Positions 43,456 through 51,633 of a stretch of DNA of 64,000 nucleotides are shown piece by piece. The position numbers were made by a program, and so were the translations under genes. The first letter of the stretch is position 1. Every line of letters starts with the position of its first letter. A model generated the notes under the pieces. The model searched no databases and had not been told where the DNA came from. It saw only the letters and a program-made list of their open reading frames with translations. This stretch comes from Alcanivorax quisquiliarum (GTDB lineage Bacteria; Pseudomonadota; Gammaproteobacteria; Pseudomonadales; Alcanivoracaceae), in the NCBI RefSeq assembly GCF_023051175.1, contig NZ_JALKII010000001.1, positions 618,501-682,500 of the forward strand, in the 5' to 3' direction.

Positions 43456-43962
43456 TCAGAAGTGGTAAAGAATACCGAGCGAAATCAGGTTCTGTTTGGT
43501 GTAGTCGTTATCTGCCACTTTCAGATACTCAAGCGTCAGCGCTGATTGATCGTTCATGGACCACTTCAACCCGGCACCGTAGGCCAGACCATCATCACTG
43601 TAGTCGTTCCGATTGACGGTGGAATCCACATAGCTGTAGCCCCCCAGCAGGTAGGGGTCAATATGGGAGCCGGTGGGCAGATTGATCACCGCATAAACGC
43701 CATAGTGATAATTCATCTCGGCCTTGATGCCCCGGCGGGTATCGTCGGAAAGCCCCAGGCCGACGCGCGCTTCCGCTGCGATCAGCTCATTGATATCCAG
43801 CCCGCCCCGTACCGTGAAGGCATCAAGCGCGGCGCCATCTACCGCACCACGATCAAAATCCAGAAAGCCATACTGCACACCGAAATAAGGCGCCATCTCG
43901 GCATTGGCGAAGCTGCTCACACCTGCGGCCACCACGGCGGCCAATATTCTTTTCGTTATCAT
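43456..43962 (-). CDS. Small outer-membrane beta-barrel protein
   Basis: 168 residues from ATG 43962. The signal peptide MITKRILAAVVAAGVSSFANA is followed by amphipathic strands of an OmpX/Ail-like eight-stranded barrel (PYFGVQYGFLDFDRG, AEMNYHYGVYAVINLP, GAGLKWSMNDQSALTLEYLK). It ends in the outer-membrane signature ILYHF with terminal Phe. The role is unknown. It converges on fadE. Confidence 0.85.
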   Translation of the reverse strand: MITKRILAAVVAAGVSSFANAEMAPYFGVQYGFLDFDRGAVDGAALDAFTVRGGLDINELIAAEARVGLGLSDDTRRGIKAEMNYHYGVYAVINLPTGSHIDPYLLGGYSYVDSTVNRNDYSDDGLAYGAGLKWSMNDQSALTLEYLKVADNDYTKQNLISLGILYHF

Positions 43963-44164
43963 TGCCCTTCTCTCCTTGAGCGAAAGCCTTTTCGACAAGG
44001 CTCGCGTGACCGGCTGTATCACAGCCAGCAAGCTTACCATAGCCCCCGGGGGAACCAGACCAGAAGCCGGCCCAACGGCACGCAGCCAGCCTGGCTGCGA
44101 GAACCGTTGTGAGGATACTAACGCCGTTGAAATGGGCTATCAATCAAGAGCACGCGCCGCCCGC

Positions 44165-44494
44165 TCAATCGTCCTCGCGACGATACTCGCCATCAATCAC
44201 CGTGCCAGCGGCTTTTTCCGAAGGTGCCTGCGTGGGCCTGCGAAACGCCTCCGGCCCGGCCGCCTGCGCGGCATCCATCTGGGCTCTGGCCTCCGCGACC
44301 GCTGCCTGGAACTGCTTGCGAAAGCGCCAGAAGCGCACCGCAAAAACCAGCATCAGCACGGCCACCACGCCCAGCACCACCAGAAACACCACCGCGCCCA
44401 CCAGCAGCGACGCCACCAGCGCGACCGCGGCCAGCAACGTGGCCACCACGCGAACAATCGGGTGGGGGGAAGAAGGAGACTGCAAACGATTCAT
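44165..44494 (-). CDS. Small inner-membrane protein of unknown function
   Basis: 109 residues from ATG 44494. Two adjacent membrane helices (VVATLLAAVALVASLLVGAV and VVFLVVLGVVAVLMLVFAVR) are followed by a charged cytoplasmic tail with RFRKQFQAAVAEARAQMDAA. No family I can name. Open frames on the opposite strand here are shadows. It lies upstream of the outer-membrane barrel gene on the same strand with about 200 bases between. Confidence 0.6.
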   Translation of the reverse strand: MNRLQSPSSPHPIVRVVATLLAAVALVASLLVGAVVFLVVLGVVAVLMLVFAVRFWRFRKQFQAAVAEARAQMDAAQAAGPEAFRRPTQAPSEKAAGTVIDGEYRREDD

Positions 44495-44702
44495 AAATTC
44501 TGCCTGTGTTGGGATAGGCGCCGCACGGCGCGGCCTTCGCACCGCTTGCCACAAGCAGCGCGTGATGCAAACGGCGCGTAACGTTCAGCATCGCACCGCC
44601 TGCATACATTGCATGTCATACATGGCGTCCCATATAGGACAGGCCCGCCGGATCAGTGTTCCCTGCCGCCGTCGCTCACCACGCAGCGCAGGATGGTTTA
44701 CC

Positions 44703-44795
44703 ATGCCTGATGAAGAACACTGGCCAATGCCGACGGGGCACTCCCAAGATACGCTCGATCAAGCCCTCAAGAACTTCCAGGACACTCGCCTATGA
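44703..44795 (+). CDS. 30-residue leader ORF overlapping the alcohol dehydrogenase start
   Basis: ATG 44703 has AGGA at a fair distance (AGGATGGTTTACC) and the frame encodes MPDEEHWPMPTGHSQDTLDQ and ten more residues. Its stop overlaps the start of the next gene as ATGA (44792-44795). That arrangement suggests translational coupling. It could be a regulatory leader peptide or a small protein; no family recognised. Confidence 0.45.
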   Translation: MPDEEHWPMPTGHSQDTLDQALKNFQDTRL

Positions 44796-45943
44796 CGCCT
44801 TTCAGCTTCAATACCACACCGCGCATCCTTTGCGAGCCGGGTGCCAGCGAAAAGCTGGCCGCGCTGGCCGCGGGCCTGGGCGTGCAGCGCCCCTGCCTGA
44901 TCAGCGACGGCGGCATTGCCGCCAGTGGCCTGCTTGAGCCGGTGCAGGCACAGCTGGAACAGGCCGGCCTGCAAGTCACCGTATTCAGCGATGTGATCGC
45001 CGACCCGCCGGAAGCCATCATTCACAAAGCCTTGCAGCAGGCCGTGCAGGCTCGCTGTGACGGCGTGATCGGTTTCGGCGGCGGCAGCGCCATGGATACT
45101 GCGAAGCTGATCGCTCTGCTGCTTGATGGCAGCCAGTCACTGCAAGAGATATATGGGGTCGATCAGGCACGGGGCAAGCGCATGCCGCTGATTCAGGTGC
45201 CGACCACCGCCGGCACCGGTTCGGAGGTGACGCCCATTGCCATTGTCACCACCGGCGAAACCACCAAACAAGGTGTCGTGGCGCCGCAACTGCTGCCCGA
45301 CATTGCCGTGCTGGACGCCCGGCTCACCCTTGGCTTGCCGCCCGCTGTCACGGCCGCTACCGGCATTGATGCGATGGTACATGCCATCGAAGCCTATACC
45401 AGCCGGCACCGCAAAAACCCGTATTCCGACATGCTGGCACGCGAGGCGCTGGGCCTGCTGGCACGCAACATCGAAGCCGCCGTGCATACTGGCGATGACG
45501 AAACGGCGCGCAGCAATATGCTGCTGGGCGCACTGCTGGCCGGGCAGGCATTTGCCAATGCACCAGTGGCAGCCGTGCACGCGCTTGCCTACCCGCTCGG
45601 CGGCATTTATCACATCCCGCATGGCCTGAGCAATTCGCTGGTGCTCCCGCATGTACTGCGCTTCAACCTTGATGCAGCGCGCACCGAATACACGGCCCTG
45701 GCGGCCATTATCCTGCCGCCACAGGAAGCGCTGGGCGATGATGCCGCAGAAAAAATGATTGATTTTCTCGCCGATCTGGCCACCCGCCTGAACCTGCCAA
45801 CCCGGCTGCGCGATCTGGATATTCCCGAATCCGCACTGCCCCGCCTGGCGGCCGAAGCGATGTTGCAGCAGCGCCTGCTGGTAAACAATCCGCGGGATGT
45901 CAGCGAGCAGGATGCGCTGGCCATTTACCAGGCAGCGTGGTGA
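44792..45943 (+). CDS. Iron-containing alcohol dehydrogenase
   Basis: 383 residues of the type III (iron-activated) family. The NAD-binding GFGGGSAMDTAKLIALLLDG and PLIQVPTTAGTGSEVTPIAI are typical, and the metal site is visible in GIDAMVHAIEAY, AAVHALAYPLGG and HIPHGLSNSL with the upstream Asp in DIAVLDARLT. Substrates in this family are primary alcohols or diols; the specific one is unknown. It is preceded by a coupled leader ORF and followed two bases later by a thioesterase gene, so the pair may process an alcohol and its acyl-CoA. Confidence 0.93.
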   Translation: MTPFSFNTTPRILCEPGASEKLAALAAGLGVQRPCLISDGGIAASGLLEPVQAQLEQAGLQVTVFSDVIADPPEAIIHKALQQAVQARCDGVIGFGGGSAMDTAKLIALLLDGSQSLQEIYGVDQARGKRMPLIQVPTTAGTGSEVTPIAIVTTGETTKQGVVAPQLLPDIAVLDARLTLGLPPAVTAATGIDAMVHAIEAYTSRHRKNPYSDMLAREALGLLARNIEAAVHTGDDETARSNMLLGALLAGQAFANAPVAAVHALAYPLGGIYHIPHGLSNSLVLPHVLRFNLDAARTEYTALAAIILPPQEALGDDAAEKMIDFLADLATRLNLPTRLRDLDIPESALPRLAAEAMLQQRLLVNNPRDVSEQDALAIYQAAW

Positions 45944-45945
45944 AC

Positions 45946-46392
45946 ATGGCAAAAAAACTTCCCGGCGAGCGCGCCGATTACCGCTACTTTGTGCCGATCA
46001 CCACGCGCTGGCACGACAACGATGTCTATGGACACGTGAACAACGTGACCTACTATAGTTATTTCGATTCCACCGCGAATCATTTCCTGATCCACGAAGG
46101 CGGGCTGGATATTCACAGCGGCCCGATCATCGGGCTGGTGGTCAGCTCCGGTTGCGATTATCACGCACCGCTGGCCTACCCCGATCAGCTCAGCGGCGCC
46201 TTGCGTGTCAATCGGCTGGGCAACTCGTCGGTAGAATATGGCCTGGCCGTCTTCCGGGAGGGCGAGACACATGCGGCGGCAGAAGGCTTCTTCACCCATG
46301 TGTTTGTCGATCGGGAGAGCCGGCGCCCGGCCGCAATTCCCGAGCGGCTGCGCAACGCGCTCGGCACATTGCTGTATACGCCAGTGCAGTAA
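45946..46392 (+). CDS. 4-hydroxybenzoyl-CoA-type acyl-CoA thioesterase
   Basis: 148 residues from ATG 45946. The hotdog-fold pattern of the 4HBT/YbgC type is clear: TTRWHDNDVYGHVNNVTYYS, with the catalytic Asp in HDNDVYGHVNN, then FDSTANHFLIHEGGLDIHSG and GLVVSSGCDYHAPLAYPDQL. It hydrolyses short or medium acyl-CoA. It shares the transcript with the alcohol dehydrogenase (two bases between stop and start). Confidence 0.9.
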   Translation: MAKKLPGERADYRYFVPITTRWHDNDVYGHVNNVTYYSYFDSTANHFLIHEGGLDIHSGPIIGLVVSSGCDYHAPLAYPDQLSGALRVNRLGNSSVEYGLAVFREGETHAAAEGFFTHVFVDRESRRPAAIPERLRNALGTLLYTPVQ

Positions 46393-46454
46393 CCGTCAGG
46401 CAGCTGTTCACGTGGCTGCCCGGCGCACCGTGCTGCCAACCGAGCAAAGCAGGC

Positions 46455-47624
46455 TCAGTAAAAGGCCTGCAAACCGGTCTGTGCCCGGCCAAGAATCAGT
46501 GCATGGATGTCGTGTGTGCCTTCATAGGTATTGACCGCCTCCAGATTCATCAGGTGGCGCATCACGTGATACTCATCGCTGACGCCGTTGCCGCCATGCA
46601 TATCCCGCGCCGCACGGGCAATATCCAGCGCCTTGCCGCAGTTGTTGCGTTTGAGCAACGACACCATTTCCGGCGCCCAGGCACCCTCGTCCATCAACCG
46701 CCCCAGCCGCAGGCAGCCTTGCAGTCCGAGCGTGATCTCCGTCTGCATATCGGCCAGCTTGCGCTGCACCAGCTGCGTGGCCGCCAGCGGCCGGCCGAAC
46801 TGCTGGCGCGCCAGCGTATAGTCCCGCGCCGCGTGCCAGCAGAATTCCGCCGCGCCGAGCGCGCCCCAGCTGATGCCGAAGCGTGCCTTGTTGAGACAGC
46901 TGAACGGGCCTTTCAGCCCCTCCACTTGCAAGCGATTCTCCGCCGGCACGAACACATCTTCGAGCACAATCTGCCCCGTCACCGACGCCCTCAGCGATAG
47001 CTTGCCTTCGATTGTCGGCGTGCTGAAACCCGCCATGCCGCGCTCCACCACAAAGCCGGTGATGCGGCCCTCAAGCTTGGCCCACACCACGGCCACATCG
47101 GCAATCGGCGAGTTGGTAATCCAGCTCTTGGTGCCATTGAGGAGATAGCCGCCCTGCACGGCTTGCGCACGCGTCACCATGCTGCCCGGATCAGAGCCGT
47201 GATCCGGCTCGGTCAGGCCGAAGCAGCCCACCCACTCGCCACTGGCCAGTTTCGGCAGGCAGCGCTGCTTCACTGCCTCGTCGGCATATTGCTCGATCGG
47301 ATACATGACCAGCGAGGATTGCACGCTCATGGCCGAGCGATAGCCGGAATCCACTCGCTCCACTTCCCGCGCCAGCAAACCGTAACTGACGTGGTTCAGG
47401 CCGGCTCCGCCATATTCCACCGGCACGGTGGCTCCCAACATGCCCTGCTCGCCCATCTCGAACATGATGTCGCGATCAAATATCTCATCCCGGTGCGCAC
47501 GCAAAATACGCGGCATCAAACGCTGCTGGCAAAAGCGCCGTGCGCTGTCGCGCACCAGCCGCTCGTCCTCGTTGAGCTGCCCCTCCAGACACAAGGCATC
47601 ATCCCATTGAAAAACCTGTTTCAT
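46455..47624 (-). CDS. gcdH: Glutaryl-CoA dehydrogenase
   Basis: 389 residues from ATG 47624. GcdH oxidises and decarboxylates glutaryl-CoA in lysine and tryptophan breakdown. Family markers: [20 protein letters not shown] with [23 protein letters not shown], and [20 protein letters not shown] holding the catalytic Glu in YEGT and the GcdH-typical [10 protein letters not shown]. It is divergent from the quinone oxidoreductase with 70 bases between the starts. The usual companion CoA transferase is not adjacent. Confidence 0.92.
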   Translation of the reverse strand: MKQVFQWDDALCLEGQLNEDERLVRDSARRFCQQRLMPRILRAHRDEIFDRDIMFEMGEQGMLGATVPVEYGGAGLNHVSYGLLAREVERVDSGYRSAMSVQSSLVMYPIEQYADEAVKQRCLPKLASGEWVGCFGLTEPDHGSDPGSMVTRAQAVQGGYLLNGTKSWITNSPIADVAVVWAKLEGRITGFVVERGMAGFSTPTIEGKLSLRASVTGQIVLEDVFVPAENRLQVEGLKGPFSCLNKARFGISWGALGAAEFCWHAARDYTLARQQFGRPLAATQLVQRKLADMQTEITLGLQGCLRLGRLMDEGAWAPEMVSLLKRNNCGKALDIARAARDMHGGNGVSDEYHVMRHLMNLEAVNTYEGTHDIHALILGRAQTGLQAFY

Positions 47625-47694
47625 TACGCACCCCGAAACGGTGATCGGAAAATATGTTCTAATTGGCGGCAGCATAGCACTGGAGTGACGAGAC

Positions 47695-48690
47695 ATGCGC
47701 GCATGGTGCATTCAGCAAGACAAGACACTCACGCTCGAAGATATTCCCACCCCCTCGCCTGGTCCCGATGAAGTGCGGGTGCGTGTGCGCGCCATCGGCG
47801 TCAACCGTGCCGACATCCTGCAAACTCAGGGCCTTTATCCGGCACCGCCGGGCACGGACAATCGCATCCCCGGCCTTGAATATGCCGGCGAAATCGAAGC
47901 GGTCGGCGAGCGGGTACGGCAGCGCAAGGTCGGCGATGCGGTCATGGGTCTGGTGCCGGGCTGTGCCTACGCCGAATTTATCGTTGCCCACGAAAGAGAA
48001 GTGCTGACCATTCCGAATATCGAGGGCGCGCCGCTGGATTTTGCTCACGCCGCTACGCTACCGGAAGCCTTCCTGACCGCCTACCGGGCGCTGGTTCTGG
48101 AAGGTGGCCTGCAAAGCGGCCAATGGTGCCTGGTGCGTCCGGCCAGCGCCGGGGTCGGCCTCGCTGCCGTGCAACTGGCAGCAGCGCTGGGCGCTCGGCC
48201 CATCGGCAGCAGCCGCGATCCGGGGAATCTGGCTACTGCTCGCGAGATGGGGCTGGCAGCGCAGGTGCGGGACGACGCGTCGATCAGTGCAGCGTTGCAG
48301 CAAATCACCGGCGGCGAGGGTGTGGCGGTGATGCTCGATATGGTTGGCCCGGATTGGGACGCGCTGCTGCCGGGCCTGCGCGTCGAAGGCACCCTGGTGC
48401 TGATCGGCATTCTGGGCGGCAACCGTACATCGCTGGATCTCGGCGGCCTGCTGTTCCGGCGTCAGCGCCTTGCGGCAATGACGATGCGCAGCCAGCCGCT
48501 GGAAAACCGCATCCGGCTGGCGCGCATTTTCGATGATCGGCTGGCGCCGCTGTTCGCGGCGGCGCGGCTGCGGCCTTTACCGCTAGAACAATTTCCCTTC
48601 GCGGAGGCACCCGCAGCCCATCAGCATATGCTCAACTCGGCGTTTTCCGGCAAGCGCGTTATCGTTCTGCCAGATACCGCAGTTGCGTGA
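47695..48690 (+). CDS. NAD(P)H:quinone oxidoreductase, zeta-crystallin/PIG3-like
   Basis: 331 residues of the zinc-independent medium-chain dehydrogenase/reductase superfamily. The PIG3-type N-terminus ([20 protein letters not shown] and [20 protein letters not shown]) is followed by the nucleotide-binding part: the usual GGSSGVG position reads [15 protein letters not shown], a slight variation. The C-terminus contains [20 protein letters not shown] typical of the family. It would reduce quinones with NADPH. Divergent from gcdH. Confidence 0.9.
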   Translation: MRAWCIQQDKTLTLEDIPTPSPGPDEVRVRVRAIGVNRADILQTQGLYPAPPGTDNRIPGLEYAGEIEAVGERVRQRKVGDAVMGLVPGCAYAEFIVAHEREVLTIPNIEGAPLDFAHAATLPEAFLTAYRALVLEGGLQSGQWCLVRPASAGVGLAAVQLAAALGARPIGSSRDPGNLATAREMGLAAQVRDDASISAALQQITGGEGVAVMLDMVGPDWDALLPGLRVEGTLVLIGILGGNRTSLDLGGLLFRRQRLAAMTMRSQPLENRIRLARIFDDRLAPLFAAARLRPLPLEQFPFAEAPAAHQHMLNSAFSGKRVIVLPDTAVA

Positions 48691-48697
48691 CGGCTGT

Positions 48698-49486
48698 TCA
48701 ACGCAATGCGATCTCGCCGATCTGCCAGCCTGCCTGAGCGCGATCCTCATCACAGCGCGATGTCTGTAGCGGCATGACCGAGATATACCCTTCGCGCACG
48801 GCCATGACGTCTGACTGCGCATGGGTCACACCCTGCGGGTCGTGCCGGAACTCAAGCCAGTGGTAAGGCAGGCCGCGGCCGTCATGGCCCGCCTTGAGTA
48901 CCGGCCGGGGCACGCTGCCACCGAACTGACGCGTGATCCGCGCCGCCTTGATCTGTTCGGCCGGCAACGGCGGGAAATTGATATTCCAGCACACGGCATC
49001 CGGCTGCCGGCGCACCAGTTTGCGAATCACATCGGCACCGAACGCCTCCACTGCTGCCCAATCAATGCGATCACGCACCTGATAGGCTTGCGAGAGTGCC
49101 ACCGCCGGTACGCCCAGATGCGCAGCGGCCACCACAGCGCCTACTGTGCCTGAATACATCACGGCATCGGAGAGATTGGCGCCGCAATTGACGCCGGAAA
49201 TCACCAGATCCGGCGGCTGCTGGTCGAACCAGTGTGCGATGGCAAACATCACACAATCGGCCGGTGTGCCGGAAAGTGCATAACGGCGCTCACCACGCGC
49301 ATAATGACGCAGCGGCTGGTGCAGGGAGATCGCCTGCGCCACCCCGCTTTGATCATGCTCGGGGGCCACCACCCACACTTCGCGTGCAAGGCTTGCCGCC
49401 AGCGCCTCGGCGACTGCCAGGCCCGGCGCATCAATGCCGTCGTCATTAGTGACCAGCACCCGGTCGAACAGATACGGTGTCGTCAT
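48698..49486 (-). CDS. surE: 5'-nucleotidase SurE
   Basis: 262 residues from ATG 49486; ATG 49495 and GTG 49528 are in-frame alternatives. SurE removes phosphate from nucleoside monophosphates. The metal site is formed by VLVTNDDGIDAPG (Asp-Asp), the VVAPEHDQSG Ser and DLVISGVNCGANLSDAVMYS, and GTVGAVVAAAHLGVPAVALS follows. All are standard for the family. In many proteobacteria surE lies with pcm, nlpD and rpoS; here it stands alone, convergent with the quinone oxidoreductase gene. Confidence 0.94.
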   Translation of the reverse strand: MTTPYLFDRVLVTNDDGIDAPGLAVAEALAASLAREVWVVAPEHDQSGVAQAISLHQPLRHYARGERRYALSGTPADCVMFAIAHWFDQQPPDLVISGVNCGANLSDAVMYSGTVGAVVAAAHLGVPAVALSQAYQVRDRIDWAAVEAFGADVIRKLVRRQPDAVCWNINFPPLPAEQIKAARITRQFGGSVPRPVLKAGHDGRGLPYHWLEFRHDPQGVTHAQSDVMAVREGYISVMPLQTSRCDEDRAQAGWQIGEIALR

Positions 49487-49562
49487 GAAGCTCATCCCCA
49501 GAGGAACGGATTGGAGGGCGGCCGCCACAATACCGGGCTGGTGCGGCAGTGGCCAGCTTCCG

Positions 49563-50222
49563 TCAGCCGTCTACTGCCGCTGCCGGTGCGCGATGTTGCA
49601 ACCAGGGGTTATGCGCCAGGCCATGCAGAAAAGCATCTACCAGATCCTCGCCATCCTCCTGCAAGCAGAAACTGTCCGGGTGTAATAACCAGGTAAAGGT
49701 CAGCCCGGTAAGCTGGGCATGGCACTGGGCGACGGCCTTTTCTATATCCAGTGTGTCTGGTAGCTGACCGCGCCGGACAATGTTGCGCAACGCATCGGCA
49801 AGCTGCGCGGAAATACGGCGAAAGCCATCTTGCCGGTGATTGAGCAGCGGCAGCGATTCAGCGGTGTATTCGCAACGCAGGAAAAAAATCTCGAATAATC
49901 GCCGCTGCTGTGGCTCACTGGCCACTTGCCTGGGAATGAAGAGCATGAACTCCCGCAATGCGGCAAGCGGGTCAGGCTCGTCAGGATCTTGTGCGCGGGC
50001 AAGCAACACATCAAAGGGCAGCCGGCCCCGCTCTGTCATGGCAACGAAAACATCAAGCTTGTTTTTGAAATGCCAGTAAATTGCGCCGCGTGTGACACCC
50101 GCTTCCACGGCAATATCATTCAGGGATGCAGACGAGACTCCTTCACGATGAAAAACATGCTCCGCCGCATCAAGAATGCGTTCCCTTGTTTCCATGGCTT
50201 CCGCCTTGGTACGCCGCGCCAT
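49563..50222 (-). CDS. acrR: TetR-family repressor, AcrR/TtgR-like
   Basis: 219 residues from ATG 50222 with GAGAGGAAG upstream; the frame is open far beyond but that part is the intergenic region. The N-terminus ARRTKAEAMETRERILDAAE followed by HVFHREGVSSASLNDIAVEA and GVTRGAIYWHFKNK is the DNA-binding part typical of AcrR, TtgR and MexR-type TetR proteins. The C-terminal half is ligand-binding. It is divergent from the AcrAB-type pump genes, with a matching 32-bp palindrome between them, so it very likely represses itself and the pump. Confidence 0.9.
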   Translation of the reverse strand: MARRTKAEAMETRERILDAAEHVFHREGVSSASLNDIAVEAGVTRGAIYWHFKNKLDVFVAMTERGRLPFDVLLARAQDPDEPDPLAALREFMLFIPRQVASEPQQRRLFEIFFLRCEYTAESLPLLNHRQDGFRRISAQLADALRNIVRRGQLPDTLDIEKAVAQCHAQLTGLTFTWLLHPDSFCLQEDGEDLVDAFLHGLAHNPWLQHRAPAAAVDG

Positions 50223-50280
50223 GCTTCCTCTCCCGCAGTGGCCCGCCACCTCCCGGCACGCCAGATCGCATGCGGATATC

Positions 50281-50312
50281 ACTATACATACGTTTGTGAA
50301 TGTATGTATAGT
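50281..50312. promoter_or_regulatory. AcrR-type operator between the repressor and pump genes
   Basis: Arms ACTATACATAC (50281-50291) and GTATGTATAGT (50302-50312) are perfectly complementary around a 10-nt centre GTTTGTGAAT. The E. coli acrAB operator carries the same TACATAC, TTTGTGAAT and GTATGTA elements. It is centred about 75 bases upstream of the repressor start and 135 upstream of the pump start. Confidence 0.9.
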
Positions 50313-50432
50313 TCTGGCTTCGTGCAAAGAAGGCCATTCGATCGCCAGGCCAGCGCTTGCGCGCCTGCCGTGCCCGTGGCACCCCTCCCTGCAACCTGCT
50401 CCAACAGAGAGAAACGAGAAGAGGTCATCCAT

Positions 50433-51614
50433 ATGCGCAGTGGTCAGATTCGCCCGGGGCTGGCATTGATATGCGCCGCCCTGCTCAGCGCCTGCGGCAG
50501 CAATGAGCAAGAGGCGGCAACAGCGCCCCCGCCCGAAGTCGGTTACATCACTGTCACCAGCGAATCCCTGACACTGCACCGGGAACTGCCCGGCCGCACC
50601 AATGCTTTCCGCATCGCTGAGGTGCGCCCGCAAGTCACCGGCGTGATCCGCGAGCGGTTGTTTGAAGAAGGCGCCGAGGTGAAGGCGGGTGAGGCGCTTT
50701 ATCGGCTGGATGACAGCCTCTACCGCAGCGCGGTGGCCAGTGCGGAAGCCGAGGTCGCTCGTGCCCGTGCCGCCAATGAAATGCAGCGCCTTACTATTGC
50801 GCGTTTCGACCGGCTCGTGTCCGTGCGTGCCGTCAGCCAGCAGGAATACGATATGGCACGTGCTGCCTTTGATGAAAGCAGTGCTGCCGTGGCCGCCGCA
50901 GAAGCCGCCCTGCAAGCGGCGCGCATCAATCTCGATTATGCCACGATCAAAGCGCCCATTGCCGGCCGGGCGGGCCGCTCCAGTGTTACCGCCGGCGCGC
51001 TGGTGACCGCCAATCAGGCGGAAGCACTGACCACTATCCGTCAGCTTGACCCCATCTATATTGACCTGACGCAATCCAACGCCGAGTTGCGTCAGTTGCG
51101 CGCCGCGATGCAGGCCGGCCAGCTACAACGTGTCAGTGAAGATGAAGCGCGTGTCACGCTTTTGCTCGAAGACGGCAGCGCCTACGAACATGCCGGCACA
51201 TTGCAATTCGCCGAGTATGCCGTAGACGAGAGCACCGGCTCGGTCACTTTGCGTGCGCTGTTTCCAAACCCTGAGGGCGATCTGCTGCCCGGCATGTTCG
51301 TGCGCGCACGGCTACCGGAAGGGCGCCGCGACAATACGGTGCTGGTGCCACAAAAAAGCATCGCCCGTGATCCGCGTGGCAATGCCACAGCACTGGTCGT
51401 CAATGCCGATGATATTGTTGAACAGCGGGCGGTAGTGACCGAGCGCGCCATCGGTAACCAGTGGCTCGTCTCCCGAGGGCTGGAGGCGGGCGACCGTCTG
51501 ATCGTCGACGGGCTGCAACGCATCCGCCCCGGCGTGACGGTCACGCCCGTACCGCTTGACGATCAAGCCGCCGCCGCAGAGGCGGCAGACGCCGCCGTCG
51601 ACAGCGACCGCTGA
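50433..51614 (+). CDS. acrA: RND efflux periplasmic adaptor, AcrA-like
   Basis: 393 residues from ATG 50433. A lipoprotein signal ([13 protein letters not shown], lipobox Cys21) anchors it in the inner membrane. The membrane fusion protein plan is clear: lipoyl halves around [20 protein letters not shown], a helical hairpin ([20 protein letters not shown] to [20 protein letters not shown]) and beta-barrel parts ([20 protein letters not shown]). It links the RND pump to an outer-membrane channel. Starts 211 bases from the divergent repressor, which should control it; the pump gene follows after 19 bases. Confidence 0.95.
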   Translation: MRSGQIRPGLALICAALLSACGSNEQEAATAPPPEVGYITVTSESLTLHRELPGRTNAFRIAEVRPQVTGVIRERLFEEGAEVKAGEALYRLDDSLYRSAVASAEAEVARARAANEMQRLTIARFDRLVSVRAVSQQEYDMARAAFDESSAAVAAAEAALQAARINLDYATIKAPIAGRAGRSSVTAGALVTANQAEALTTIRQLDPIYIDLTQSNAELRQLRAAMQAGQLQRVSEDEARVTLLLEDGSAYEHAGTLQFAEYAVDESTGSVTLRALFPNPEGDLLPGMFVRARLPEGRRDNTVLVPQKSIARDPRGNATALVVNADDIVEQRAVVTERAIGNQWLVSRGLEAGDRLIVDGLQRIRPGVTVTPVPLDDQAAAAEAADAAVDSDR

Positions 51615-51633
51615 ACCAGGCAGGACACCTCTC

